From NCBI GenBank assembly GCA_000156295.1, contig DS999226.1, positions 1 through 64,000 on the forward strand: a stretch of 64,000 nt of DNA. The letters run 5' to 3'. Made by a program: the position numbers and the translations under genes. The stretch's first letter is position 1. Each line of letters begins with the position of its first letter. This DNA is from a marine gamma proteobacterium HTCC2148. GTDB taxonomy: Bacteria; Pseudomonadota; Gammaproteobacteria; Pseudomonadales; Halieaceae. The notes beneath the pieces are model-generated. The model had not been told where the DNA came from. It did no database searches and was given only the letters and a program-made list of their open reading frames with translations. Positions 40,645-50,400 of the stretch are shown one piece after another.

Positions 40645-41787
40645 ATGCCCTTAGCAACCTCGTCAGTCACCCGAGGCGCCCGACTAGCGTTCGCAGTAGC
40701 CGTGCTGTTTAGCCTTGCTGCCTGCAGTGATAGTAGAGATCGCGTCTCCACAGACACAAGTCCCGTACGCATGAACGAAGTGCAGTACCTGGGTACGCAT
40801 AATAGCTACCACCTGCGTCTGCGCGATGATCTTTTCGCCCTGCTTGCCAATTTCGATGCAGAACTTGCGCTCACTCTCGACTACGAGCACGTTCCCCTGC
40901 AGGAGCAGTTTGGGGCTCAAGGCATCCGCCAAATCGAGCTGGATGTTTTTCACGACCCCGAAGGTGGCCTGTATGCCAACCACAACGCGCTCACACTCAT
41001 CGGCGAAGATGTTGCCTCGGGTATCCCTGAGCTGGATGAGCCCGGCCTCAAGGTTCTGCACGTGCAGGAGGTCGATTATGAGACTACCTGTTACACCTTC
41101 AAGTCCTGCCTGATGGAAGTGAAGCAGTGGTCAGATGCAAATCCCGGGCATCTTCCCATTACGGTGTTAGTGGAAGCCAAGGATGCTGTTATTGAGGATC
41201 CAGGTATCGGTTTTGTTATCCCTCTACCGTTTGACGCCGCTGCCTTGGACGGTATCGATGAGGAGATCCGTGCGATCTTCCCCGAGGATCGGCTGATAAC
41301 GCCGGACTTCGTTCGCGGGGACGCTCAGTCGCTGGAAGCAGTCATCCTGAACGAGGGCTGGCCGCTACTGGAAGCGGTGCGTGGCCGGATAATGTTGGCG
41401 CTCGATAACGGTGGTGCCATCCGTGACCTCTATACCGAAGGGCACCCGGCGCTTGCTGGCAGGGTGATGTTTACGGATTCAGCGCCCGGCACACCGGAGG
41501 CCGCTTTTGCAAAGCGTAACGATCCAAGTGACTTTGAGGCCATTCAGGCGCTGGTCGCACAGGGATATATTGTGCGAACGCGCGCTGATGCAGATACTGT
41601 GCAGGCGCGCACTGGCGATACCACGCGCCGCGAAGAGGCACTTGAATCAGGCGCGCAGCTTGTCAGCACCGACTATCCGGTGCCGGACCCACGTTTTACG
41701 GATTACCAGGTGTCCATCCCTGGCGGATTTATCGCGCGCTGTAACCCGGTGAATGCCACCACGGAATGTGCTTCAGAAGATCTCTGA
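40645..41787 (+). CDS. PI-PLC-like (Ca2+-dependent phosphoinositide phospholipase C family) lipoprotein
   Basis: A 380-residue member of the Ca2+-dependent phosphoinositide-specific phospholipase C family. A lipoprotein signal (AVLFSLAACSDS) anchors it in the membrane. The N-terminal catalytic histidine lies in YLGTHNSYH, the metal-site residues in QIELDVFHDP and NHNAL, and a later ITVLVEAKD strand follows the TIM-barrel pattern. It should cleave a phosphodiester lipid, or act as a related glycerophosphodiesterase. I chose the ATG at 40645 because AGGAA lies six bases before it; the ATG at 40612 begins at the edge of the insertion relic. Actual lipid substrate not known. Confidence 0.87.
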   Translation: MPLATSSVTRGARLAFAVAVLFSLAACSDSRDRVSTDTSPVRMNEVQYLGTHNSYHLRLRDDLFALLANFDAELALTLDYEHVPLQEQFGAQGIRQIELDVFHDPEGGLYANHNALTLIGEDVASGIPELDEPGLKVLHVQEVDYETTCYTFKSCLMEVKQWSDANPGHLPITVLVEAKDAVIEDPGIGFVIPLPFDAAALDGIDEEIRAIFPEDRLITPDFVRGDAQSLEAVILNEGWPLLEAVRGRIMLALDNGGAIRDLYTEGHPALAGRVMFTDSAPGTPEAAFAKRNDPSDFEAIQALVAQGYIVRTRADADTVQARTGDTTRREEALESGAQLVSTDYPVPDPRFTDYQVSIPGGFIARCNPVNATTECASEDL

Positions 41788-41830
41788 GCCCGGTTGCATT
41801 ACGCTAGGCGATTTAGCACCTGGCGGCGTG

Positions 41831-42362
41831 GGTTCTGTCGAATTAAGTGGTTGAGGCGAGGTAAGTCCATCCTGTGGCAATCAAACAACCGCCCTTCCAC
41901 GCACTCCAAATGCTCTCGCGCTGAGCACGATCTTCCTGGTTTCACTGCCATGATTTCGCAATAGCGGCTTGAAGAACCGCTTGGCAGCATTCCCATCTCG
42001 CTTAGCCTGAAGGAACACATCAACCACTTCACCATACTGGTCAAAGGCTCTCCGGAGATAATGCTGCTTGCCGTTGCTTTTGACGGAGACTTCATCGATG
42101 TAGATGGTATCGCCGTAGCCACTGTGCTTCCGTTTCAAACGGCGGGTATATATGGCCCCAAACTTAATACACCAGAGACGGATTGATTCTCTACTGACCG
42201 TGATACCTCGTTCTGCGAGTAGATCTTCGATATCTCGGTGGCTGTGGTTGAATTTATAGTAGAGCCAGACGGCATAGGAGATAATGTCGGGTGGAAATCT
42301 GTAGCGTTTGTAAATTCATCTGCCGACTCAAGCAATTTCGAGCGGTTAACTTGGCGATACCG
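41831..42362 (-). mobile_element. IS6-family relic, near full-length but frameshifted
   Basis: This is the longest relic. The minus strand shows the N-terminal domain (DIISYAVWLYYKFNHSHRD, then AERGITVSRESIRLWCIKFG), a frame break near 42135, the start of the DDE domain (YGDTIYIDEVSVKSNGKQHY, then LRRAFDQYGEVVDVFLQAKR and RNAAKRFFKPLLRNHG) and a sudden jump to the C-terminal stretch ending GRAVV. The region holding the later catalytic residues is deleted. Ends are GGTTCTGTCGAATTAAG at 41831 and GTTAACTTGGCGATACC at 42362. The transposase is inactive. Proteins of this family are normally about 235 residues. Confidence 0.9.
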
Positions 42363-42416
42363 GCGTAAAGCAGGCCCACCTATCAGCACTGCCCTATCGT
42401 TGCCGGTTAAAGTGCT

Positions 42417-43454
42417 CTAATCATTCGTTACTTTAACCGTCATATCAGTTCCTGAAACAGGAACATATGCCCTCAAAATCGCATAGAAGGGCTTTCCGGT
42501 AGGAATGCCATTTACGCCGCTGCCATCAGGGCTTAAGGTCACCGTGTAGCTGCCATCTCCGTTAGGCTCTGATGAGTAGGTGGTTCTGTCGTAGATGTTT
42601 TGATCATTGGGAATAAGCAGCTTGTTGTCGGCCCCGTAGACGGTAATCGAATAGTAGCCGCTCTCTTCGGCGATTCCGGGCGGCACCGTTAACGTGTAAG
42701 TCCCATCGGCGGCAAATGGCTGACCAAATTCATCGGTTAAAATAGTCCCATATCTTACCGTGTCAGCGGGCGTACCTAACTGCCCAATCATAACCGCGCC
42801 TGCCGACGTAATATAACCAACATCGCCAGATTTATTGCCAAATGCGATGTCAGGGTTAAGGTAGGGCAAGGAAGCCTTAATAATGGCCAAGCCTGAGGCT
42901 TCAATTTGAGGCGAAAAACGCTGAACATTTCGCGTCATGTCACCCCTGCCACCCTCCATCGTAATAGACGCACTCAATGCTCGAACTTCTTGCATATTGT
43001 CGATAACGACCATACGGGTAAGTGCAAGGCCCTGATCGGTCTCAAGTGTCACCACAGTAAAATCTCCGTCAGGTATATCTTGGTCTGGCCTCCTGATCAG
43101 AATGGGTTTGCTGGGGTTAACAATAACAGCAGGAACGTTGTGCTCCATGTCAAAAATAGACACCGAGAAAAATTTATCATAAGCGGGGACGGCAATAATC
43201 GCTGGCGCGTCTGAGACGCTAAACCAGTTATAGCCGTAGTCTACCGTCGCTTGAGGGGTAACAACAGTGGCATCTGTTGGGTCGACTAGACCCGTGAAAT
43301 GAAACTCCCCCTTGTTATTATCCTCCAACCAAGCATTCATCATTTTGGCTTGCTCTTGGTTGGGGTACTCACGTATGTAGTCTTCCATCGTATCGCCGGC
43401 AGATGCCGTACTTGCAAGCAACATCGTTAATAACACTAGGCCAATAATTTTCAT
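42417..43454 (-). CDS. Secreted DUF1254/DUF1214 protein
   Basis: A 345-residue protein with a signal peptide (residues 1-19, ending ASA). It has a DUF1254-like N-terminal part (VDYGYNWFSVSDAPAIIAVP and YDKFFSVSIFDMEHNVPAVI) and a DUF1214-like C-terminal part (PPGIAEESGYYSITVYGADN and LRAYVPVSG). These paired domains occur in periplasmic proteins of unknown activity. AAGGAGAAGCGG before the ATG is a strong ribosome site. It is monocistronic, with an IS6-type relic 54 bases after its stop. A link to the other DUF1214 protein at 36617 is possible, but they are not adjacent. Confidence 0.86.
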   Translation of the reverse strand: MKIIGLVLLTMLLASTASAGDTMEDYIREYPNQEQAKMMNAWLEDNNKGEFHFTGLVDPTDATVVTPQATVDYGYNWFSVSDAPAIIAVPAYDKFFSVSIFDMEHNVPAVIVNPSKPILIRRPDQDIPDGDFTVVTLETDQGLALTRMVVIDNMQEVRALSASITMEGGRGDMTRNVQRFSPQIEASGLAIIKASLPYLNPDIAFGNKSGDVGYITSAGAVMIGQLGTPADTVRYGTILTDEFGQPFAADGTYTLTVPPGIAEESGYYSITVYGADNKLLIPNDQNIYDRTTYSSEPNGDGSYTVTLSPDGSGVNGIPTGKPFYAILRAYVPVSGTDMTVKVTND

Positions 43455-44022
43455 CCGCTTCTCCTTCGTTACTACTAATGATGAAGGATGTAACGATCAC
43501 TGCGGTTAGTCAATAAGCAAAACTGGATTCAATGAATCAGAACCCTTGTCTAGCGCGATACATCGATACAATTCATTAGCTTAATCCGCTCAAAGGCGGT
43601 TTTCCTCATATTGCGTCGGTCCCAAGCGTTCTACTTATCTAATGCAACGCTAACTAATCTATTTATTTCTCTCGCCCGAAGATCTGTCTCAGCGAATTTT
43701 TCAGCGCGCTCGCCCCAGGGCTTCACCACGAGCTCCAACTTAACTACTTGAGTCGGTGAGTGCGTTGGAGGCTGATCGAGATGGCTAACGCTTTGGGAGA
43801 AAGTTAACTTGTAAGTACCCTAATTTTCGTAGTCTTGTCCGACAACCTGAAATTAAATTGCCAGTATCTCCTTGAGGATTTGATCTATAAGAATAAAAAA
43901 CTTACTGACTGTTGTTGATAAAAGCGTAGTATTAAACCCTGCACTGGAGTTTAGCTTTCCTGATATCAGGAACAGCGATAAGGCAGCAAACCTTAAAATC
44001 AAGTTATCTAGCGAGGCAACAC
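43455..44022. other. Intergenic region with an IS6-type end
   Basis: There is no gene in this 568-base space. An IS6-type terminal repeat, AAGTTAACTTGTAAGTACC, lies at 43801-43819, with a partial inverse copy (CCAACTTAAC) near 43736. The rest holds only the likely promoters of the two diverging genes. Confidence 0.5.
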
Positions 44023-44439
44023 ATGTCTATAAAAATAGTAACGGCTGCAGTATTTACGATTGTTTTATCAGCCACAGCCTTGGCAGACGGGCACAATCAA
44101 TCCGATATCCGAGAGTCGAAATCAGGCAACCCTATGATTGCGCTTCATCCCGCTTCCAACCAGGCAGCCGCGAAAGCGTATTACGAAGCAGTAGAAAAAA
44201 ATGTTTTCAATGGCGCCATCCCGTTAAAGCATGCTCAATTAGCTGCTATTTCAGCGTCGGTGGCAGCTAAATGCCTCTACTGTATACCGGCCCATACCGC
44301 AATGGCTAAGGCGGCTGGTGCCACGGAGGAAGAAATTAAAACTGCAGTAGCTATAGCAGCTGATGTAGCGCTGAACAGCAGCATGCTGTACGGGAATCAA
44401 TTTGATATGGACGAGTTTATGGAGATGTTCCCACAGTAA
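44023..44439 (+). CDS. Secreted AhpD/carboxymuconolactone-decarboxylase-like protein
   Basis: A 138-residue protein with a signal peptide (to about residue 22, ATALA) and one AhpD-like domain. The redox motif CLYCIPAHTAMAKAAG contains the CxxC pair and the following histidine typical of AhpD-family peroxidase partners. The export signal is unusual, since AhpD proteins are mostly cytoplasmic. It may act as a periplasmic thiol peroxidase component or a decarboxylase-like protein. It is monocistronic. The 314 bases after it show no recognisable gene. Confidence 0.85.
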   Translation: MSIKIVTAAVFTIVLSATALADGHNQSDIRESKSGNPMIALHPASNQAAAKAYYEAVEKNVFNGAIPLKHAQLAAISASVAAKCLYCIPAHTAMAKAAGATEEEIKTAVAIAADVALNSSMLYGNQFDMDEFMEMFPQ

Positions 44440-44753
44440 TTCGGAATCTTGCGTTAGATGACATTTGAGTGGCCACTCCTGATTAAAATGCGGCAAGTGC
44501 CGTATACATGGTTTAAAAACGTTGCCACGCGTGCGGCGAAAGCAATAACCTTGGTCGGCTTTAAGCTCCGGCCATGATTAATCGTTTCACCGTCAACCTG
44601 ACGCGCATAGGGGTTGTGCGCCTACTGTGAAAAAATAAGCCATAAACTCAGGCGGGTGGGGTTTGAAAAGTTCGCACCCCTAGTCCTGCAATCGTAAACG
44701 CTGGCGTGGGCTACTGCGAGCGCCAGATTCATCAAGCGCTCCTTTTGCAGCGT
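44440..44753. other. Intergenic region without recognisable features
   Basis: I find no gene, repeat or convincing terminator in this 314-base convergent spacer, apart from a weak GCGCATAGGGGTTGTGCGC hairpin near 44603. Confidence 0.4.
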
Positions 44754-45188
44754 TCAGTCGCTTGCGATTTCCGAAACTGAAAACTTCATCGTTTTCGCAA
44801 CGAAGTCGACAACCCCGGTGGCTACATTCAACTTCCCGTCTGAGACATTATCAAAGGAGTAAAGCTTAAATACGCTGCCTTGCTTCTTGTAGATGCCTCG
44901 CAATGTTGCCGTGTTTACTTCCTCGCCATTTTGAGTCCACGCAAAACCGGTAAACTCTCCTTGGGACTGCATTCCCAGTTTATCTGTAAACTCATAGGAC
45001 AAATACACTCTGCCATAGTCGCCAGCCTCGCCAGACGCAGATACTTCATACGTTTGTCCCGCATCCCGCGTGAATGTGGAGTCAATCTGAAATACCCCTT
45101 CAAACGCATTTTCGCCAAATGCCAAATCCTGTGCCTGCGATGTGATTGCTACTGTGAAAGAGAGCACTGCAATAATTAACTTAATCAT
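44754..45188 (-). CDS. Secreted protein of unknown function
   Basis: A 144-residue protein with a clear signal peptide (MIKLIIAVLSFTVAITSQAQ). The mature part is beta-rich and acidic (GDYGRVYLSYEFTDK, GIYKKQGSVFKLYSFDN) and may form a lipocalin- or allene-oxide-cyclase-like barrel, but I do not recognise the family. It has no cysteine pair or catalytic motif. It lies 51 bases after the next gene on the same strand, so the two secreted proteins may be co-transcribed. No function is proposed. Confidence 0.72.
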   Translation of the reverse strand: MIKLIIAVLSFTVAITSQAQDLAFGENAFEGVFQIDSTFTRDAGQTYEVSASGEAGDYGRVYLSYEFTDKLGMQSQGEFTGFAWTQNGEEVNTATLRGIYKKQGSVFKLYSFDNVSDGKLNVATGVVDFVAKTMKFSVSEIASD

Positions 45189-45239
45189 CTTAATTTCCTC
45201 GCTCGTGGTCTTTTAGTTTATTGAACTACCTTTTTTCCA

Positions 45240-45932
45240 TCACGCCTGAATTACATTGCAAACCATGGTGTAAGCATGTTCGTACTCGCGTATTTTTGCG
45301 AATTTTTTCAGGTGTTTTTGTGCCCATTTTGAGCTTCTAGCATCGATAAATGCACCCAGCCTCTCAGGCGTGGGAGCCTGAATAGAAGCCATGACTTTGC
45401 CAGCATGTTCGCCGGTATCTATCCCATAAGCTACCATCGCTACATCTTCAAAACCGTTTTCCACTGCTGCTGCTTTAAACGCATTAAGCTCGCTCACATA
45501 TTCTGCGGGACTGTCAGTGTCGACGATGATATTCCAGTTTGCAAAAGACTGCCCGATCTCGAAATTTGGTTCAGTTGGATTCATAATAGTGTAGCTGTCG
45601 ACAAGGCGCACTGTTCGCTCTGTCTGCAATTTTCCGATCTCACTTATGACAGTTGCGTTAGTCATGGGCGCTGTCGCACTGGCAAAACCGACTTCTGCGC
45701 TTGGAAATAAATAGTATAAAAATAGATCGCCCGGCTGCTCAAACCCAGCCGTCGGTATACAAACGCCAGCAGTTGTTGAACTGATGGCTTCGCCAATAGC
45801 TGGGCCGCTTTTGCCTGCCCAATCTACATAAGCCGCCGGATTCTGGGCGTTGACTGTAAATACAGACATTGAGGGTGCGGCGCTCAACGACACAGGTAAC
45901 GACATAAGGATTGCTGTAATTATATTTTTCAT
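45240..45932 (-). CDS. Secreted protein of unknown function (possible dimeric alpha-beta-barrel fold)
   Basis: A 230-residue protein. The ATG at 45932 directly begins a signal peptide (KNIITAILMSLPVSLSAAPS) with CAGGAG upstream; the longer frame from 45995 has no signal. The mature protein shows two similar alpha-beta halves (SVFTVNAQNPAAYVDWAG, then later SFANWNIIVDTDSPAEYVSELNAF), which suggests a duplicated ferredoxin-like or stress-protein-type fold. Two cysteines are present but no known active site. It probably forms a unit with the secreted gene downstream. No function is proposed. Confidence 0.7.
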   Translation of the reverse strand: MKNIITAILMSLPVSLSAAPSMSVFTVNAQNPAAYVDWAGKSGPAIGEAISSTTAGVCIPTAGFEQPGDLFLYYLFPSAEVGFASATAPMTNATVISEIGKLQTERTVRLVDSYTIMNPTEPNFEIGQSFANWNIIVDTDSPAEYVSELNAFKAAAVENGFEDVAMVAYGIDTGEHAGKVMASIQAPTPERLGAFIDARSSKWAQKHLKKFAKIREYEHAYTMVCNVIQA

Positions 45933-46345
45933 TGTTACGGTTACTCCTGAAAGTTTGTGTTGACTAACGACTAGGGCCACCTTTTCAAAATACAATTATT
46001 ACTGCGGCGGCAGCCTAGTATGAAGACCTTCATTTTCACTTTCGTGTTAAGCGAATGAACTGCCCACAAAAATCAGTTTAAAACGGTTGTAATGAATATA
46101 GCTATTAATTTCTGAGCGCTTGCCGTCAGACCCTATGGTGCCAACTCGGTCTTTTTTTAAGAGACACTTTTTTGATAAGACCCTACCTAGACGTCTCCAC
46201 ATCAGGATCGGCAGGGACATTGATAAACTCGGGCTACGTAAGTGCTCAATTCTCGGTGCGAGTTCGGTTTTCGATTGCAAATTGCACTTTATACTTATCG
46301 TTGCGCAGACCAAGGCTGACTCAGAGCCCGCAAAGACTCAGAAAA
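45933..46345. other. Intergenic region without recognisable features
   Basis: About 410 bases upstream of the secreted-protein gene. Overlapping short frames exist on both strands, but none has a ribosome site or family pattern. It ends where the IS6-type repeat at 46346 begins. Confidence 0.4.
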
Positions 46346-46560
46346 CGTTCTGCCAAATTGAGTGATTGAGGCGAGGTAAGTCCATCCTGTGGCAATCAAG
46401 CAACCGCCCTTTCCCACTCTACGAAAGCTCTCGCGCTGAGCACCAAAAAATCGCTGTCCCTGCATGCCCGACTTGAACTTGCGCATACCTCTTTGGCTGA
46501 TCCCGGTCGCCTCGTGCGATTGCTCTGCCCGATTATTCTCATACTGCTGCGTACTCTCGT
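46346..46560 (-). mobile_element. IS6-family relic: transposase C-terminal fragment
   Basis: The minus strand reads QQYENNRAEQSHEATGISQR and then GMRKFKSGMQGQRFFGAQR, the highly conserved NNRAEQSH...MRKFKS...QRF segment near the end of IS6-family transposases. In another frame it goes on LSARAFVEWERAVA and a stop. The terminal repeat (GTTCTGCCAAATTGAG) lies at about 46346-46361. It has a frame break and no N-terminal half. With the relics at 31712 and 41831, nearly the whole transposase can be pieced together. Confidence 0.88.
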
Positions 46561-46640
46561 TTAGAATTAAGACAGCAGAAATGACAAGCCAAACACGATG
46601 AACAGAGTGTTGAAATCAATCAGCGCCAACTGCCTCTAAA
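46547..46640. repeat. Dispersed diverged repeat, copy 2
   Basis: This matches 2038-2130 (shared CTGCTGCG-ACTCTCGTT, GCCAAACAC, AATCAATCAGCGC). It joins directly to the IS6-type relic on its left. The following bases up to 47008 hold no supported gene; they probably contain the old promoter of the pilin-like frame. Confidence 0.5.
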
Positions 46641-47008
46641 ATTCTGCAAAACCCCTTTTTACTGATACGTAGAAGTCTTCGTGGGCGGACACGGGCACTT
46701 CCGGCCTACGTCAGCCTCAAGGGGCAAGATATTCACTTTCCCTTCCGCGCACACGACTGATACGCAGGCACTGTGAGGCTTCCAACGATAGACGACGGCG
46801 CATTTACTGACGAAAATTTGCGAGCTTTGTCCAATTTTGAGAACCAGTTGGCAACCATTATTTGTTTTTCGTTGCAATATATGAAAACATCGAATCAATG
46901 TTTTAATATTGCGTTCATAGCAGTTGCACCGTCGAAGCGGCTAAAGCCCTGAGGGGGATCGAGGAGAATTAAAGGTAGGATCGTCTGGAGACTAATGCTA
47001 GCAATCTA

Positions 47009-47314
47009 ATGGTGACCAGACCTCCTAGTGTAGGCTACGTCAACCAAGGCTGGACCAGCCTCCGCACCTCCGGCAACGCAATTTATGACAAAAAGAATGG
47101 GCTTTTTTCGCCCAAGGTAGGACGGCAGCAGGGCTTTACTTTGATAGAGCTGATGGCCGTCATCGTAGTGCTGATTGTTATGTTAACGGCCGCTGTGCCA
47201 GAGTATCAGAGCCTGAGTCTCAATGATTGATTGCTCGGCGAATCTTATTCTTTGCATGCCGCACTCAGTAATGCCCGGTCTGAGGTCATGACCAGGCGCG
47301 CTACGAAGCAATGA
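47009..47314 (+). pseudogene. Broken type IV pilin-like gene (GspH/FimT type)
   Basis: The prepilin motif QQGFTLIELMAVIVVLIVML is intact, with Gly before Phe as the cleavage site and Glu five residues on. The frame meets TGA at 47228, but the same frame goes on with LLGESYSLHAALSNARSEVM, which is the usual continuation of FimT/GspH minor pilins (L...A...L..ARSEA). A second TGA follows at 47312, far short of the normal 150-180 residues. It is therefore a pseudogene by nonsense mutation and truncation. The 37 residues before the cleavage site are too many for a leader, so the true start is uncertain. Confidence 0.75.
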
Positions 47315-47413
47315 AGCAGACACGCTCTGTATTTGATCTACAGGGTTGTAACGAGCACGGAAGTAAACTTACGCGAACTAGGAGGGTATTACTCATTTCA
47401 GTAAGGAAAAGTG

Positions 47414-50400
47414 ATGAAATTTGGCAAATTTATGTTTTTCAGCATTGGTGCATTCATATCATTGACCGCCAATGCGGAGACCATTGTTGACGTTCCCAAC
47501 AAAATAGAGGCGCTAGGACTGGGAATTTATGCGCCCCTAGACGGCGGTAATGGGAAAATTGAGGGAAGCGAAAAAGAGGGGGATAAACGCGGCGGCAATG
47601 GTGCGATCGTCATGTCCCTAAAGAAATGCACTACGGGAGAAGATAATCGCTGCCAACGTTCACGGTCTGCGGTTGCCTATGATATTGGCGATCCAGAAAA
47701 GGCTCAACTGAGTGATCTAGGAATCATCAGCTACGATTACTATACGGATGACTTGCAAGGCAAAGACACTGCATTCAAATTCTACTGCAACAACAACACA
47801 TTGATTACCGCGAACCATGATGCGCAAGTAACCGGCAACTGGACAACTCGGACGGTGGACCTTGCTACAGCCACCTTCTACCGGTCAATTAAGAATGCAG
47901 ACGGTATTTACGAACCCAGAACTCAGACGCTTGCTGAGTGGGCAGGCGACGAAGATTGGTGCTCGGGCATCTTTAAAGTTACTGCGATGCAAATAGGCGC
48001 GGGTGACAAAGAAGGCATCGGGGCAGATGCGCAAGTATACCTCGATTACCTCGATTTTGGCGGCAAAGTGGGCGTTGGAAACAGCGTCCAGCCGGGCGAG
48101 GTCTACAATTTTGAATACCCAGCGGTCGAGTCACCGCCAACCGTAGAGACCATCATCGTTGACTCAGCAGATAAGGGGTGGGCGATAGCCGGTTGGTCGA
48201 AGCCCCTACCGCGCCCCATAGTCGGCATTGCAGACAAAAATGGCGGCGCCACCACCTCACTAGATTTAAGCCTCGATGGCGGCATTGAAGGAGGCCGAGT
48301 GGCGGTTACATTAACGCCGGAAAAGTTCCCCGATGGTATTCAGGTTTTAGGTGACCTAAAAAGTCTGAGTTGGTTTGCTCATCACGATCGCGAATTTGGC
48401 TATCCAAAAGTCTCGGTCGTCATAAACTGTCCGACAGACGGCGCTTGTGGAACCAGTGGCCATGAAGATATCTATTTTTCACCGCGCAACCAAGGTCTTG
48501 TGGAAAATGTTTGGGGCAAGGTTGAGGTGGACTTCGAAGGTAGCCTATTTCGTAATAATAGCGGGCTTGGTAATGGGGATCCCGTAGACCTCACCCTTGA
48601 CCAATGGATTCAGGAATACCCCAATGCCGAGATTCATAGAATCCAGTGGACCTACGGCTCGAGTGGCAGCACCACTCCCTCCGAGGGCATTGTGTCTTAT
48701 ATTGACCACCTCGAGATTAACAGCACGACCTACGACTTTGAAGGTGAGCTTACAAAGGCGCCACAAAGTCCGGCGAACCTGAAGGCGACCCCGGGCGATG
48801 AGTCGGTGAGCGTTGCCTTTACGCCCGGTGCGGATGATGGCGCTGCGATAACGGACTATGAATGTCGGTTGGACATCGTCGGTGGTGCTAGAGGCGATGA
48901 CTATTTTTCTTGCGGCGCGGCCGTTTCACCCTCTATTTCTGAGCCGGAGAAGATTGAGCTCGACGGCTTAGACAACGGCATTGACTATAACTTGCGCCTG
49001 CGCTCGGTGAACAATCAGGGGACCAAGAGTGGCGAAAGTGAGGTCATGTTTGCGCCCAGGGCGCCCGCGACTTCGGATGATGTCACCGTAAATTCCCCAG
49101 ACCAGGGATTTTACCTCTCTGGGTGGACCTCGAGTTACGCACAAACTAGAGATCCCGCGGGGGACGGCGAAGCGCCGGGAACGGCGAGCCTCAATGCTGG
49201 CCTTGCAGGAGAGGGTGGCGATCGTTGGGGATTAATGATCAAGCCTGAGAGTATTTCTGAGCGCAAGGTTACCCGCCTGTATGACTTAACGAGTCTGAGC
49301 TTTCGTTACCAAACCGATGACTTACGCAATTACCCACGGCTTGGTATAAGGCTGGTAGGCAATGGAGATTTAGGCAATGGACTGGTTGAAGAGGACGTTA
49401 TTCAGCTGAACGTTGCTATGGATAAAGCGCCTCAAACTACGCCAGGGACCTGGAACACGTTCACAGTGGATTTTGACAAGACGCTATTCCGCCGCGCAAG
49501 TGATGGCTGGCTTTTAACGTTGCAGGAATGGATTGATAAAAAAGGTAACAGGGAGATTTTTCTCTTTCGCTGGCAAACGGGTAATGGAAATGAGCAAATT
49601 GCGACGACACAAGAAACGTACATCGATTTTATTGAAATCAATGGTTTAACGCATAACTTTGAGGTAGCAAAGCTTGAGGTACGGCCTGATGCGCCAACGA
49701 TTACCGGAATTACCCCCGGGGACGGCAGTGCGGTGGTGAGCTTTACTGCGGGAGCTGACAACGGTACAACGATTAACCGATACCAGTATCAAGTTAATAA
49801 AGAGGGATGGGTAAAGTCTACAAATGGGACTGCTTCACCTATTACCATCACGGGCCTGACAAATGGCGTGCCAGTCGACATAAAAATTAGGGCCTTTGCT
49901 TCGGTGGAGTCTCCACCAAATGTGGCGTCATTGCCAAGTAATACGGTCTCGGTGACGCCAGCGGGTCTGCCGTTGCCGCCATTGGCCTTAAGCGCTTCAG
50001 GCGGTGATCAGCTTGCGGTGGTGGATTTCAATGCTGCGGGAACGGCTAACGGCGCGGAGATCTCGAACTATCAGGTTAGCGTTAATGGCGCCGGCTATGT
50101 GGCGCTTAGCCCTGCCCAAACGTCGAGCCCAGTGACGGTTACAGGCCTGACTAATGGCCAAACCAGTACACTCAGCTTGAAAACAGTCACGAGTGTGGGT
50201 GCAAGCGCCGCTTCTGCTGCAGTCAGTGTGGCGCTCTCACCTCCTTCATCTGGAGGCGGTTCGCCTGAAACTGAGGCGACAGTCCCTGACGCTCCCGTTA
50301 TTGGCACCATCACTACGACCAGCGATGATGGGTCCGCGACGATTGCGTTTACTGCGGGTTCCAGTAATGGTGCCGACATTTCTAATTATCAGTATCGGCT

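Noticed and set aside
46659-46898. 79-residue minus-strand frame in the gap before the pilin relic
   Set aside because: It is cysteine-rich but without ribosome site, signal peptide or recognisable family; composition looks random.
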